This document shows, one piece after another, positions 23,774-30,757 of a DNA stretch of 64,000 bases. Source of the stretch: Patescibacterium sp964540895 (GTDB lineage: Bacteria; Patescibacteriota; Patescibacteriia; Patescibacteriales; Patescibacteriaceae). The DNA lies in contig CAZIOP010000001.1 in the NCBI GenBank assembly GCA_964540895.1, forward strand, positions 186,001 to 250,000, given 5' to 3'. Position numbers and translations under genes: made by a program. Every line of letters starts with the position of its first letter. The first letter of the stretch is position 1. The notes under the pieces were generated by a model that searched no databases, had not been told where the DNA came from, and was given only the letters and a program-made list of their open reading frames with translations.

Positions 23774-24259
23774 TTAATTAGTAAGATGATTTTTTAAAAA
23801 ATCACTAATATCAAGTGGTTTAGAAACCATTGCTATTGTCTGGCCACTATCTCGTGGCCATTCTGTTTTTGGTCTATCAACATACAATTCAACTCCAATA
23901 TTGTCAGGGTCTCGTAAATAAAAGGCCAGTGAAACACCATGATCAGAGGCACCCTCTAAGGGATACTGTGTGTCAAGAATTTTTTTCACAATTCGTGCCA
24001 GTTCTTGATGGGTTGGGAACAGAATAGCAACATGATATAGCCCAGCCTGTTTGTTTGAAGCAGGTAGGATATCTGTACCAGCCCAGGTATTTAATCCAAT
24101 ATGGTGATGATAGCCACCAGCAGATAAAAAAACGGCGGAATCACCATATGTTGTCACTACATCAAATTCTAGTAGATCTCGGTAGAATTGCAGTGATCGT
24201 TCAAGGTTGGAAACCGTTAAATGAACATGCCCAATTCTCGTTTCTGGATGAAGACTCAT
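23774..24259 (-). CDS. VOC-family extradiol-dioxygenase-like protein
   Basis: A 161-aa protein of the CatE-like branch of the vicinal oxygen chelate superfamily. It has RIGHVHLTVSNLERSLQFYRDLLEFDV, GGYHHHIGLNTWAG, LYHVAILFPTHQELARIV and YLRDPDNIGVELYVDRP. H11 or H13, H (GLYHVAI) and E (GVELYVD) form the metal triad of catechol dioxygenases and glyoxalases. GVSLAFYLRDPDN is the typical second-half strand. True ring-cleavage activity is uncertain; many relatives act on methylglyoxal or unknown compounds. It is the first gene of the VOC pair and lacks an SD. Confidence 0.87.
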   Translation of the reverse strand: MSLHPETRIGHVHLTVSNLERSLQFYRDLLEFDVVTTYGDSAVFLSAGGYHHHIGLNTWAGTDILPASNKQAGLYHVAILFPTHQELARIVKKILDTQYPLEGASDHGVSLAFYLRDPDNIGVELYVDRPKTEWPRDSGQTIAMVSKPLDISDFLKNHLTN

Positions 24260-24308
24260 ATGTCTAGGGTAGCAAAAATGTTAAGCTTGAACAAATTTTT
24301 GTAAAATA

Positions 24309-24329
24309 AAACCCTGTTATCCAGGGTTT
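24309..24329 (-). terminator. Terminator overlapping the stop codon of the UVR-motif gene
   Basis: AAACCCTG and CAGGGTTT form an 8-bp stem with a 5-nt loop. The stop codon of the - strand gene (24317-24319) is inside the loop, and a T-rich tail follows on that strand. Confidence 0.8.
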
Positions 24330-24736
24330 ATATTATTAATTTTGTTTCGAATAACAGCGGCCTCCTCATAGTTCTCCTCTTCAAGTGCCTTGTTAAGCGA
24401 GATTTGCAAATTATCTTCTGCTACAGATTTTTTTGAAGGAAGAGGTATTTCAAATGCATATACCTCTTCAATATGACTTAAAAAGGTATCTCTAGTACCT
24501 TCTAGGTCAGGATACCATCCAAAATCATCTTCATTAATATGAACAACATATCCTTCTTTAAGACGTGTAACTTTGAGACAGAATAGCTCAGTTTTTTTCG
24601 TACGTATTGAAAAACTTGTATCAATAAAAAATTTTTTGTTCTTGTCTACCCAGCATGATAAAATTGCTATGTAGGCTGATTGCCCGAACTGAAGTTCAGA
24701 TATTTTACTAAGAATTTTTTCTGGGGGGAGCTCCAT
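24317..24736 (-). CDS. Protein with C-terminal UVR motif
   Basis: A 139-aa soluble protein. The last 30 residues, LQISLNKALEEENYEEAAVIRNKIN, match the UVR motif found in UvrB, UvrC and McsA, where it mediates protein-protein contact. The first about 100 residues are mostly beta (SAYIAILSCWVDKNKKFFIDTS, TELFCLKVTRLKEGYVVHIN in parts) and are not recognised. A perfect SD (AAAGGAGG) lies a few nt before the ATG, unlike neighbours. A role as an adaptor in a stress-protease or repair complex is possible from the motif alone. Confidence 0.6.
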   Translation of the reverse strand: MELPPEKILSKISELQFGQSAYIAILSCWVDKNKKFFIDTSFSIRTKKTELFCLKVTRLKEGYVVHINEDDFGWYPDLEGTRDTFLSHIEEVYAFEIPLPSKKSVAEDNLQISLNKALEEENYEEAAVIRNKINNINPG

Positions 24737-24808
24737 AATACCTCCTTTAGTTTTTATGAAATGAACGTTAATATCAGTTTAATACAACTAGATTGATAGT
24801 CAAGAGGA

Positions 24809-25489
24809 TTATTTGAGTAAGGTAGATTTTCTTTTGGCACGAGATAGAATAACCCACAATGACAATGACATAACTAGAATACCAAGGAAGTTAAACATTA
24901 AGTCATTGGCTGTATCAGTACCGAGTCCTGACCGTTGGGTACCATAGATTAAGTCTTCAGAATATTCTTCAACTTCGTATAAAGCACCAAGAGCTAAGGC
25001 AGAAACAGAGGAAATATAGATAGCAAACCGCAGACGGTCAAGTTTATGCATTAACTTAAATTGGAATTTATCTAACCAAAAGGCAGAGATAATAACAAAG
25101 ATGATAAAACACACTAAACTACTGGAAGTAAAATGTAAGGCTTGATCCCACCAGTCAAAACGAGCATAAAAATGAAAGACATCAGCGATAAAGTCAAGGA
25201 AAATAGCAGTGAAGGTTAAGATCCAAATTGAACTATGTAATGATCTACTATCTTTCTTTTTGAAATATAAATAAGCAATTACTTCTAAGATAATAAATGT
25301 AATAATAGAAGTGCTCAGTAAACCACGCCAGGTAAATTGAGGGGAGTAATCAAGAACTTTTAGAATATTTAAGCATTCAAAGACTAAGAGACCAAAAATA
25401 AATAAGCGAACAAGATTATGCATCCAGGCTTCTGGTAAGATTTGGTTTCTAAGATAAGAGTTAAACGTAGAAGTCTTTCGATTCACCAT
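24809..25489 (-). CDS. Polytopic membrane protein, DUF2238/YjdF-like
   Basis: A 226-aa protein with six hydrophobic helices. Conserved polar residues sit at helix ends: DWWDQALHFTSSS, GALYEVEEYSEDLIYGTQRSG (in parts), and DTANDLMFNFLGI. This D-H-E-D-N pattern is that of the DUF2238/YjdF family of unknown function. It reads opposite to the cold-shock gene, and the roughly 195-bp gap between them holds the latter's promoter. No SD precedes the start. Confidence 0.7.
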   Translation of the reverse strand: MVNRKTSTFNSYLRNQILPEAWMHNLVRLFIFGLLVFECLNILKVLDYSPQFTWRGLLSTSIITFIILEVIAYLYFKKKDSRSLHSSIWILTFTAIFLDFIADVFHFYARFDWWDQALHFTSSSLVCFIIFVIISAFWLDKFQFKLMHKLDRLRFAIYISSVSALALGALYEVEEYSEDLIYGTQRSGLGTDTANDLMFNFLGILVMSLSLWVILSRAKRKSTLLK

Positions 25490-25570
25490 ATTACGCTTAG
25501 TATATCATTTTTCACTCATAATACGTAATTAAAGCATTTATCTAGATAAAGACTAGGGAAATAGCCTAAC

Positions 25571-25599
25571 TTGACATTTATAATTATGTCTGGTATACT
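25571..25599 (+). promoter_or_regulatory. Promoter of the cold-shock gene
   Basis: Consensus TTGACA (25571-25576), 17-nt spacer, TATACT (25594-25599). A leader of about 80 nt follows before the ATG at 25685. Confidence 0.85.
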
Positions 25600-25684
25600 A
25601 TTGTCGTAATGAATATACGAGGTTTGTGACGTAGTCGATCAAAAACATCTATCAACTTACATTTTATTTACTCTATATAAATAC

Positions 25685-25882
25685 ATGCAGGGTACAATCA
25701 AAAAATTGACTGACAAAGGCTTTGGTTTCATTGCTTCTGAAGGTCAGGAAAAGGACTTATTCTTCCATAGTAACAACTTGGTTGGTGTCCAATTCAACGA
25801 CCTACACGAAGGTGACGCTGTCACTTACGAAACAGAGCAATCTGAAAAGGGTCTAAACGCTGTTAACGTACAACGTGCGTAA
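25685..25882 (+). CDS. Cold-shock domain protein
   Basis: A 65-aa OB-fold protein of the Csp family: MQGTIKKLTDKGFGFIASEG with RNP1 KGFGFI, then DLFFHSNN with RNP2 LFFHS, and a final EKGLNAVNVQRA. It binds single-stranded RNA or DNA without strong sequence preference and melts secondary structure. The about 80-nt leader between promoter and ATG may carry thermoregulation, as in other csp genes. A GC-capped terminator follows at 25894-25927. It and the RRM protein are two small RNA-binding proteins in this window with leaders of their own. Confidence 0.96.
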   Translation: MQGTIKKLTDKGFGFIASEGQEKDLFFHSNNLVGVQFNDLHEGDAVTYETEQSEKGLNAVNVQRA

Positions 25883-25893
25883 TATCGCGTGAT

Positions 25894-25927
25894 AAAAAAC
25901 TCCTCCGGGTAACCGGGGGAGTTTTTT
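25894..25927. terminator. Intrinsic terminator after the cold-shock gene
   Basis: AAAAAACTCC-T-CCGG pairs with CCGG-G-GGAGTTTTTT around GTAA. Confidence 0.95.
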
Positions 25928-25929
25928 GT

Positions 25930-25958
25930 TTGACGACTATTATGAGGGGAGCTATACT
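25930..25958 (+). promoter_or_regulatory. Promoter of the micropeptide transcript
   Basis: TTGACG (25930-25935), 17-nt spacer, TATACT (25953-25958), beginning right after the cold-shock terminator. The next downstream terminator on this strand is at 26185-26218. Confidence 0.75.
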
Positions 25959-26031
25959 TTAAGAGGTTCTTTCATATTTTATTGTATATTTTAATTAACG
26001 GACTAAAATTCTCCCAAAGGAGGTAATTATC

Positions 26032-26049
26032 ATGTTGTTCGGACATTAA
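26032..26049 (+). CDS. Micropeptide MLFGH
   Basis: A five-codon frame, ATG TTG TTC GGA CAT TAA, encoding MLFGH. It has a near-perfect SD (AAAGGAGGT at 26016-26024) spaced 7 nt from the ATG, in a genome where most genes have none. It sits about 70 nt past a strong promoter and on the same predicted transcript as a second frame that also ends LFGH. The four shared residues use different codons for Leu, Phe and Gly. The peptide could be a secreted signal, a leader peptide controlling the transcript, or merely a ribosome-loading site. No family is known to me. Confidence 0.55.
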   Translation: MLFGH

Positions 26050-26118
26050 TCTGATCTTATTCTGTTTTACATTTTTTTAATTTTTCATAAATCTAAACTT
26101 CAGAAGGAGGTTAGCACA

Positions 26119-26160
26119 ATGATGACATCAAATCGCATTGGCCATCTTTTTGGTCATTAA
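26119..26160 (+). CDS. Micropeptide MMTSNRIGHLFGH
   Basis: A 13-codon frame ending in TAA. It has a perfect SD (AAGGAGGT at 26104-26111) with the same 7-nt spacing as the MLFGH frame upstream. The peptide ends GHLFGH, so it contains GH twice and finishes with the same LFGH. Coding for L-F-G is CTT TTT GGT here but TTG TTC GGA in the first frame, so the likeness is at the peptide level and not from a recent DNA duplication. The terminator at 26185-26218 closes the transcript. Two peptides with shared C-termini suggest a common receptor, enzyme or ribosome-exit target, all inferred. Confidence 0.6.
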   Translation: MMTSNRIGHLFGH

Positions 26161-26184
26161 ACAGCCGGTACGCAGAAATTCAGT

Positions 26185-26218
26185 GAAAGCCTATTTTTAT
26201 TCTAGGCTTTCTTTTTTT
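26185..26218 (+). terminator. Intrinsic terminator of the micropeptide transcript
   Basis: A perfect 9-bp stem GAAAGCCTA/TAGGCTTTC with a 9-nt loop and a T7 tail. Confidence 0.93.
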
Positions 26219-26230
26219 ATATCTAAATTA

Positions 26231-26395
26231 TCAACTAGTTATTTTATACATCACCCAAATCCCAAGTATTCCACCTAGACCACTAATAATGACTGAAGAG
26301 AAAGAGAAGACACTTGCACCCCAGAGGAGGGGGATAAAGCTACCGATAGTTGAGCCAATTAAGAGACCGAGCCAGATGAGAGTTTTTGAATTCAT
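26231..26395 (-). CDS. 54-aa membrane protein with two helices
   Basis: A short frame starting MNSKTLIWLGLLIGSTIGSF and ending IWVMYKITS. It has two hydrophobic helices (about residues 6-28 and 33-49) rich in Gly and Ser in a small-residue-every-fourth pattern (GLLIGSTIGS, GLGGILG). This resembles GlsB/YeaQ-like glycine-zipper membrane proteins. It reads towards the micropeptide transcript. Function unknown. Confidence 0.6.
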   Translation of the reverse strand: MNSKTLIWLGLLIGSTIGSFIPLLWGASVFSFSSVIISGLGGILGIWVMYKITS

Positions 26396-26448
26396 ATAGT
26401 ATAATCATACTAGCAACGAGATTATTTTAATAGGTATATATGTTGATA

Positions 26449-26477
26449 TTGACAAGTATATGAATAAATGATAGTAC
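26449..26477 (+). promoter_or_regulatory. Promoter of the first T9SS-tagged gene
   Basis: TTGACA (26449-26454), 17-nt spacer, TAGTAC (26472-26477). The leader (26478-26614) contains an ATAAATTTAAAC-AGAAAGG-ATAT stretch that recurs in the leader of the next gene, and a TGTCTCT/AGAGACA hairpin right before the SD. Confidence 0.7.
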
Positions 26478-26614
26478 TCAAGAATAGAAGGAAAGGAGAT
26501 ATTTAAAAATTTAATAAATTTAAACACAGAAAGGAATATTTTGTTTTATTTTACATCCCCAAAATAAAATTTAAAATTAAACTGTCTCTAAAAAAGAGAC
26601 AAAAGGAGAGTAAA

Positions 26615-28312
26615 ATGTTTAAGAAATTTTTTATCATGGTTTTAGGTTTTTGTTTGTCGGTAATAACTGCTGAGGGTCAGTGGTTAAATGAATTCTCAGC
26701 TATGGGACAAAATAATAATATCCTAACTACCGACGATCCTCAACCAGAGAGGGCACAAACTGACATAACCGTTTTCCCAGAGGGTTTGTATAATTGGGAA
26801 ACCGGCTTACTTTGCGATAGTATCTGGGCAATGGGAAAGTTTAGCAAAAATGCAGATAACATAAACCAGTTTCAATGGCTTAGGCCATATCAGAGAGACT
26901 GGATGGATGTGTTAAGCTTTGACAGTTTGGATATACAAACCGGAGTTACACCTGTAGCTTGGGTTCAACTCGAGCTCAGAAGTAGGGAGGTTGACTTCAA
27001 AGGTATGCCTAGAAGGTTTTATCATCAGGAAGGAATAATAACCACGAAGGGCAAAATTCTTGACGTTAGGGGATTCCCATTCTCGTGGAATGTAGTGATT
27101 GGTGACTACTTTATTGTAGTCCATACCAACAATCATTTACCTATCCAGAGCTCCCACTACGTTTTTTTTCAGAGAGATAGAGTAACGTGGGATTTTACTG
27201 ACTCACCTGCGAAAACCTTGGGCGGCAAAGGAGCCGTCAAATTATTGCCAGGAAGCGTTGAAAAATGGGGAATGAGAGCGGGTGACCTGTGTCCAGCTCA
27301 AGGCTTTGGGTTAGGACATGATGGGGTCGTGGATCTAAACGACCAAATGTATATTTTTTATAGATATCATTTTAACTACGGCCACTGGGCCCCTGACTTA
27401 AACGGTAATGGCAAGATTACACCGGACGACATAAACATGTGCGCCGCAAACTGGTTCGACGAAACATTCGTCCAGTATTGGGGACCGCCTTGGTGGAAGC
27501 AGCCATTGGGCAGTGATGACCCAGTTCCAGTTATAACTGGTTATGGTTATACATTAACAGCGGATAATTTCAGAACAACCCCTGCCCCGGGAGTTATGAA
27601 TTTCCAAATTCACATTCAAGCTGACGTTGATAGTTTGTATGTGGGTGGAATTCAACTAGCACTGAGGGTAAATCCTGATTACTTCGGAGGTATTGGACAC
27701 ATCTTTGCTGGACTCGAACCAAGTCCGGAACCATTCATTATTGATACAACAAGAATAAATATTAGTAATGATGAGATTAGAATAATAATCTTTCCAATGG
27801 ATCCGATGGTCTTATACCGTATAAGTGATTCAGCTCCAAATTTACTTGTAAAAATTCGTCTTTGGACTGATTTGGGAGCGTTCCAAGGAAGCTTAAATCC
27901 ATCTTGGAAAAACTCTGGAAACTTCCATACTCAAGTAATAGCGAGAAAGCCAGATGGAGGCATTCCTCCATTTGATGTGACTGACTCAAGTCGTCATGTA
28001 ATTGATTTTCCAACCGGCATAACCGGAGTTCAGGATATAATACCTGTTGATTATTCATTATTACAAAACTTCCCAAATCCCTTTAATCCCTCAACCACGA
28101 TATCATATTCCTTACCAAGGAACAGCAATGTAGAGTTATCGGTGTTTGATATTACAGGAAGACAAGTAATGAATTTAATGAATAACGAAGAAAAAATTCC
28201 AGGAAATTATTCAATTACATTTGACGGAAGTAATTTATCCAGTGGAACATATTTTTATAAATTGAAAACAGATGAATTTACCGATGTAAAGAAGATGGTT
28301 CTTATAAAATAA
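26615..28312 (+). CDS. Secreted protein with dockerin-like repeats and T9SS type A sorting domain
   Basis: A 565-aa protein. A signal peptide covers about residues 1-21 (FKKFFIMVLGFCLSV). The middle (about 230-280) carries two Ca-binding dockerin-like loops, HDGVVDLNDQ and DLNGNGKITPDDINMC. The C-terminal about 85 residues are a type IX secretion sorting domain: QNFPNPFNPSTTISYSLP, then ELSVFDITGRQVMNL, SGTYFYKLKTD and KKMVLIK. That exact FPNPFNPSTTI form is characteristic of Bacteroidota/Ignavibacteria. A strong SD (AAAAGGAGAG) precedes the ATG. No T9SS genes are in this window. It is a paralogue of the next gene. How a CPR cell would export and anchor it is an open question. Confidence 0.85.
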   Translation: MFKKFFIMVLGFCLSVITAEGQWLNEFSAMGQNNNILTTDDPQPERAQTDITVFPEGLYNWETGLLCDSIWAMGKFSKNADNINQFQWLRPYQRDWMDVLSFDSLDIQTGVTPVAWVQLELRSREVDFKGMPRRFYHQEGIITTKGKILDVRGFPFSWNVVIGDYFIVVHTNNHLPIQSSHYVFFQRDRVTWDFTDSPAKTLGGKGAVKLLPGSVEKWGMRAGDLCPAQGFGLGHDGVVDLNDQMYIFYRYHFNYGHWAPDLNGNGKITPDDINMCAANWFDETFVQYWGPPWWKQPLGSDDPVPVITGYGYTLTADNFRTTPAPGVMNFQIHIQADVDSLYVGGIQLALRVNPDYFGGIGHIFAGLEPSPEPFIIDTTRINISNDEIRIIIFPMDPMVLYRISDSAPNLLVKIRLWTDLGAFQGSLNPSWKNSGNFHTQVIARKPDGGIPPFDVTDSSRHVIDFPTGITGVQDIIPVDYSLLQNFPNPFNPSTTISYSLPRNSNVELSVFDITGRQVMNLMNNEEKIPGNYSITFDGSNLSSGTYFYKLKTDEFTDVKKMVLIK

Positions 28313-28335
28313 TTAAGATTGTTTTCATATAATGG

Positions 28336-28378
28336 AACCTCTTACCTGCAGTAATATCGCAGCGTGAGAGGTTTTTTT
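28336..28378. terminator. Intrinsic terminator between the T9SS-tagged genes
   Basis: AACCTCT/AGAGGTT with inner AC/GT and CTGC/GCAG pairs, followed by T7. Each of the two genes is therefore its own transcription unit. Confidence 0.9.
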
Positions 28379-28409
28379 TATTTTAATATTAGCCTATATA
28401 TTAATATTA

Positions 28410-28438
28410 TTGACAAAAAAGGCCATAAGTGATAATAC
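28410..28438 (+). promoter_or_regulatory. Promoter of the second T9SS-tagged gene
   Basis: TTGACA (28410-28415), 17-nt spacer, TAATAC (28433-28438). The -10 surroundings (ATAAGTGATAATAC) parallel ATAAATGATAGTAC at the first gene, and CATAAATTTAAA occurs twice in the leader. Confidence 0.75.
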
Positions 28439-28564
28439 TAGGGCAAAGGAGAAACATTAAAAAACTATCATAAATTTAAACAAAGAAAGGGATATACTAT
28501 TTTTGAGTAAAGCCCAAAAATTAAAAAATTATCATAAATTTAAAAAGAAAAAAAGGAGTTCAAA

Positions 28565-30274
28565 ATGTTGAAATTAAAGAAAATCTTTTTGTTAACACTA
28601 CTTTTTTGTTCAATCGGGACAACGTTTGAACAAATCAATAATGAATATACAAAATTTGTGAAACCGGGAATGTTTCTTGGTAAAGCATTTCAAAACATAG
28701 AGAACGATTCAGTAAGTGATATACCACAAGTTCCATGCTCATTCTTTGATATTCGGATCATGTTCAATTCCGCAATGGAAAAGGGAGAGAAACCAGAATC
28801 TATGAGAACAGACTTATCGAATGTGGTTCCTAACGATCTTCTCGTGCCTGAATTATTCGGGGCTGTTTGGCCACAACAAGAAAAATGGTGGAGCATGATG
28901 AGATTTGACACGATGTCCATCCAAGTGAATAAAGGAGCGTTTATGAACGCTGGTGGTGTTGATTTTGTACAAGTTGACTTTAGGAAGGGGAGTGCTTATG
29001 CACCAACGGCAAGAATCAAGGTTTGGGGATTTGTTACAAAAACTGGAAAAATTCATGGATTACATGGAGAATTTCCTTTGAAAGTACCATTCGTTGTAGA
29101 TGGAGATTGGTACTTCGCAGTTCATAATCCGCGGATTCTATCTGTTATGAGTGCCACTAGGGTTCATCCAACATTACTTGGATTAACTAGTTACGATTTT
29201 ACGACAGGAGCTGATAAATTTTTCAAAGGAGGTGGTGTAGAAATTCATGAAGGTTTCTGGGGTGCCATCGGAGGAGAAGGAAAGAGCCACAAAGGGTATG
29301 GAAATAATGTACTCGATCTTTTTGATTGGCTTGTGTGCCACAATCTCATAGTTAATGGTCCATTACTTAATGTTTATTCTTCGTCTGACGCAGATTTTGA
29401 CGGAGATGTAGATATTGATGATGAACAATTAATATGGAATTCGGCTATTGCTGAATCAACTGTCCCATGGATAGATGAATTCTGGCAAAATACGCCTAAC
29501 ATTCAATATCATGATTTTGACTTTACGTTACCGACTTATCAGTTAACTGCAGGTAACTTTGTCTCAGTTAGCGATTCAATTTTTAGCTTTGATGTACATT
29601 TGCTAAGCACTAGTACTGAAACTTTCAACTATGCTGCTGGACAGTATATTCTAGATATTGACAGTAACTTAAATGTTACCAGTATCGAAATGTCTGACCC
29701 GATGATGCAGGAATTGACATCATTCAGGCAGGTTGGTAATCAGATACAGTTGATTATGGTGACACGTCCGGGAGGTACGTACCAAGTGTCGGGACAGTCG
29801 CCCGGCAGTAAGGTAGCAAGATTCAAAGTAGTATATAGTAACTCAGGACATGATACCCCAACCCCGGTACGTTGGGTGAACATTCCTTCTAATATTCCGA
29901 CGTTGATGTATGCAGATATTGGTGGGCAAGCAATACCAATAACAACTCCGGAAACGCATTTATATGATGGGGGATTGACGAATGTTGGATCTGTAAATGT
30001 GACTTTACCTTTGGGATTTTCTTTATCCCAAAACTTCCCAAATCCATTTAATCCCTCGACGACAATAACATATGCATTACCGGTTAATAGTAATGTATCG
30101 TTATCGGTGTATGATATTAATGGCAGGGAAGTAATGAATTTACTTAATGCACAAAAACCGGCCGGTAATCACTCTATCGTCTTTGACGGTAGTACATTAT
30201 CAAGCGGCGTTTATTTTTACAAACTTCAAACAAGTAGATATATTGAGACAAAGAAAATGATGTTAATAAAATAA
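28565..30274 (+). CDS. Second secreted dockerin-like protein with T9SS type A sorting domain
   Basis: A 569-aa paralogue of the preceding product. It has a signal peptide (LKLKKIFLLTLLFCSIGTTF). A middle region shares the pattern FD-x-IQ, KTGKI and G-W-F-VH with the first protein. A dockerin-like pair is NNVLDLFDWLVCHN and DADFDGDVDIDDEQL. The C-terminal sorting domain has LSQNFPNPFNPSTTITYALP, LSVYDINGREVMNLL, SGVYFYKLQTS and KKMMLIK. Dockerin-like repeats could bind cohesin-like partners, none of which is seen here. It has its own promoter, SD (AAAAAGGAG) and downstream hairpins. The divergence between the two copies shows that the duplication is not recent. Confidence 0.85.
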   Translation: MLKLKKIFLLTLLFCSIGTTFEQINNEYTKFVKPGMFLGKAFQNIENDSVSDIPQVPCSFFDIRIMFNSAMEKGEKPESMRTDLSNVVPNDLLVPELFGAVWPQQEKWWSMMRFDTMSIQVNKGAFMNAGGVDFVQVDFRKGSAYAPTARIKVWGFVTKTGKIHGLHGEFPLKVPFVVDGDWYFAVHNPRILSVMSATRVHPTLLGLTSYDFTTGADKFFKGGGVEIHEGFWGAIGGEGKSHKGYGNNVLDLFDWLVCHNLIVNGPLLNVYSSSDADFDGDVDIDDEQLIWNSAIAESTVPWIDEFWQNTPNIQYHDFDFTLPTYQLTAGNFVSVSDSIFSFDVHLLSTSTETFNYAAGQYILDIDSNLNVTSIEMSDPMMQELTSFRQVGNQIQLIMVTRPGGTYQVSGQSPGSKVARFKVVYSNSGHDTPTPVRWVNIPSNIPTLMYADIGGQAIPITTPETHLYDGGLTNVGSVNVTLPLGFSLSQNFPNPFNPSTTITYALPVNSNVSLSVYDINGREVMNLLNAQKPAGNHSIVFDGSTLSSGVYFYKLQTSRYIETKKMMLIK

Positions 30275-30292
30275 TCAAAATCAAACTATTTA

Positions 30293-30555
30293 GAATTAAG
30301 CTCACAGAGCTTACGTAATTCGTTATTCGTTCTTTCTTTTTTAGCGTAACAGCATTTAATATTTATTTTTTTGCGGCCTAAGTTCAAGGGCTTAGGATTA
30401 AGAAAATTACGTTTAATATATTGTTGCTCTTTTCCTTGAATGGAAGTATATTAAGATTCGAAATTTTAACTAAATAGAAGTCTGAGACTTCCCTGGGAAA
30501 CGATTTCCCGATACGCACTTTATTGTGCATCAAACTTGGTTAAACTAAAATAGTT
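30293..30555. ncRNA. Array of perfect hairpins; candidate structured RNA
   Basis: In 260 nt I find GAATT/AATTC enclosing TAAGCTC/GAGCTTA (30293-30321); CCTAAG/CTTAGG (30377-30396); TTAATATA/TATATTAA (30413-30454) enclosing TTCC/GGAA; GAAGTC/GACTTC (30477-30491); GGGAAA/TTTCCC (30495-30509); GCAC/GTGC (30515-30528); and AACTA/TAGTT (30543-30555). There is no gene. The first hairpin, followed by T-rich sequence, may terminate the upstream gene; the rest is unexplained and could be a non-coding RNA or the remnant of a mobile element. Confidence 0.5.
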
Positions 30556-30557
30556 GA

Positions 30558-30586
30558 TTGACATTTTATTTTATTAAATACATATT
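30558..30586 (+). promoter_or_regulatory. Promoter ahead of a short terminated stretch
   Basis: TTGACA (30558-30563), 17-nt spacer, CATATT (30581-30586). An intrinsic terminator follows at 30634-30668, so any transcript would be only about 75 nt. Confidence 0.55.
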
Positions 30587-30592
30587 GAATCG

Positions 30593-30668
30593 ACACAATT
30601 AATCATCAACACCAGATGTTTAATTTAGATTCGAAAGCCCTAGCATATACGTATGTTGGGGCTTTTTA
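30593..30668 (+). ncRNA. Candidate very small RNA ending in a terminator
   Basis: It runs from the promoter at 30558-30586 to a hairpin AAAGCCC/GGGCTTT (30634-30665) with inner CATA/TATG pairs and a T-run. No coding frame with an SD is present. It may be a small RNA, or the end of a longer transcript. Confidence 0.4.
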
Positions 30669-30704
30669 TATTATAGTTTTATATATATTCTATAGGTTAA
30701 ATAA

Positions 30705-30732
30705 AAACCGGTTGATTAATTACAACCGGTTT
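30705..30732 (-). terminator. Intrinsic terminator of the beta-barrel-like gene
   Basis: A perfect 10-bp stem AAACCGGTTG/CAACCGGTTT with an 8-nt loop; on the - strand it is followed by a T-rich tail. Confidence 0.9.
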
Positions 30733-30757
30733 AATGTTAAAAATATACTTTATAGTG

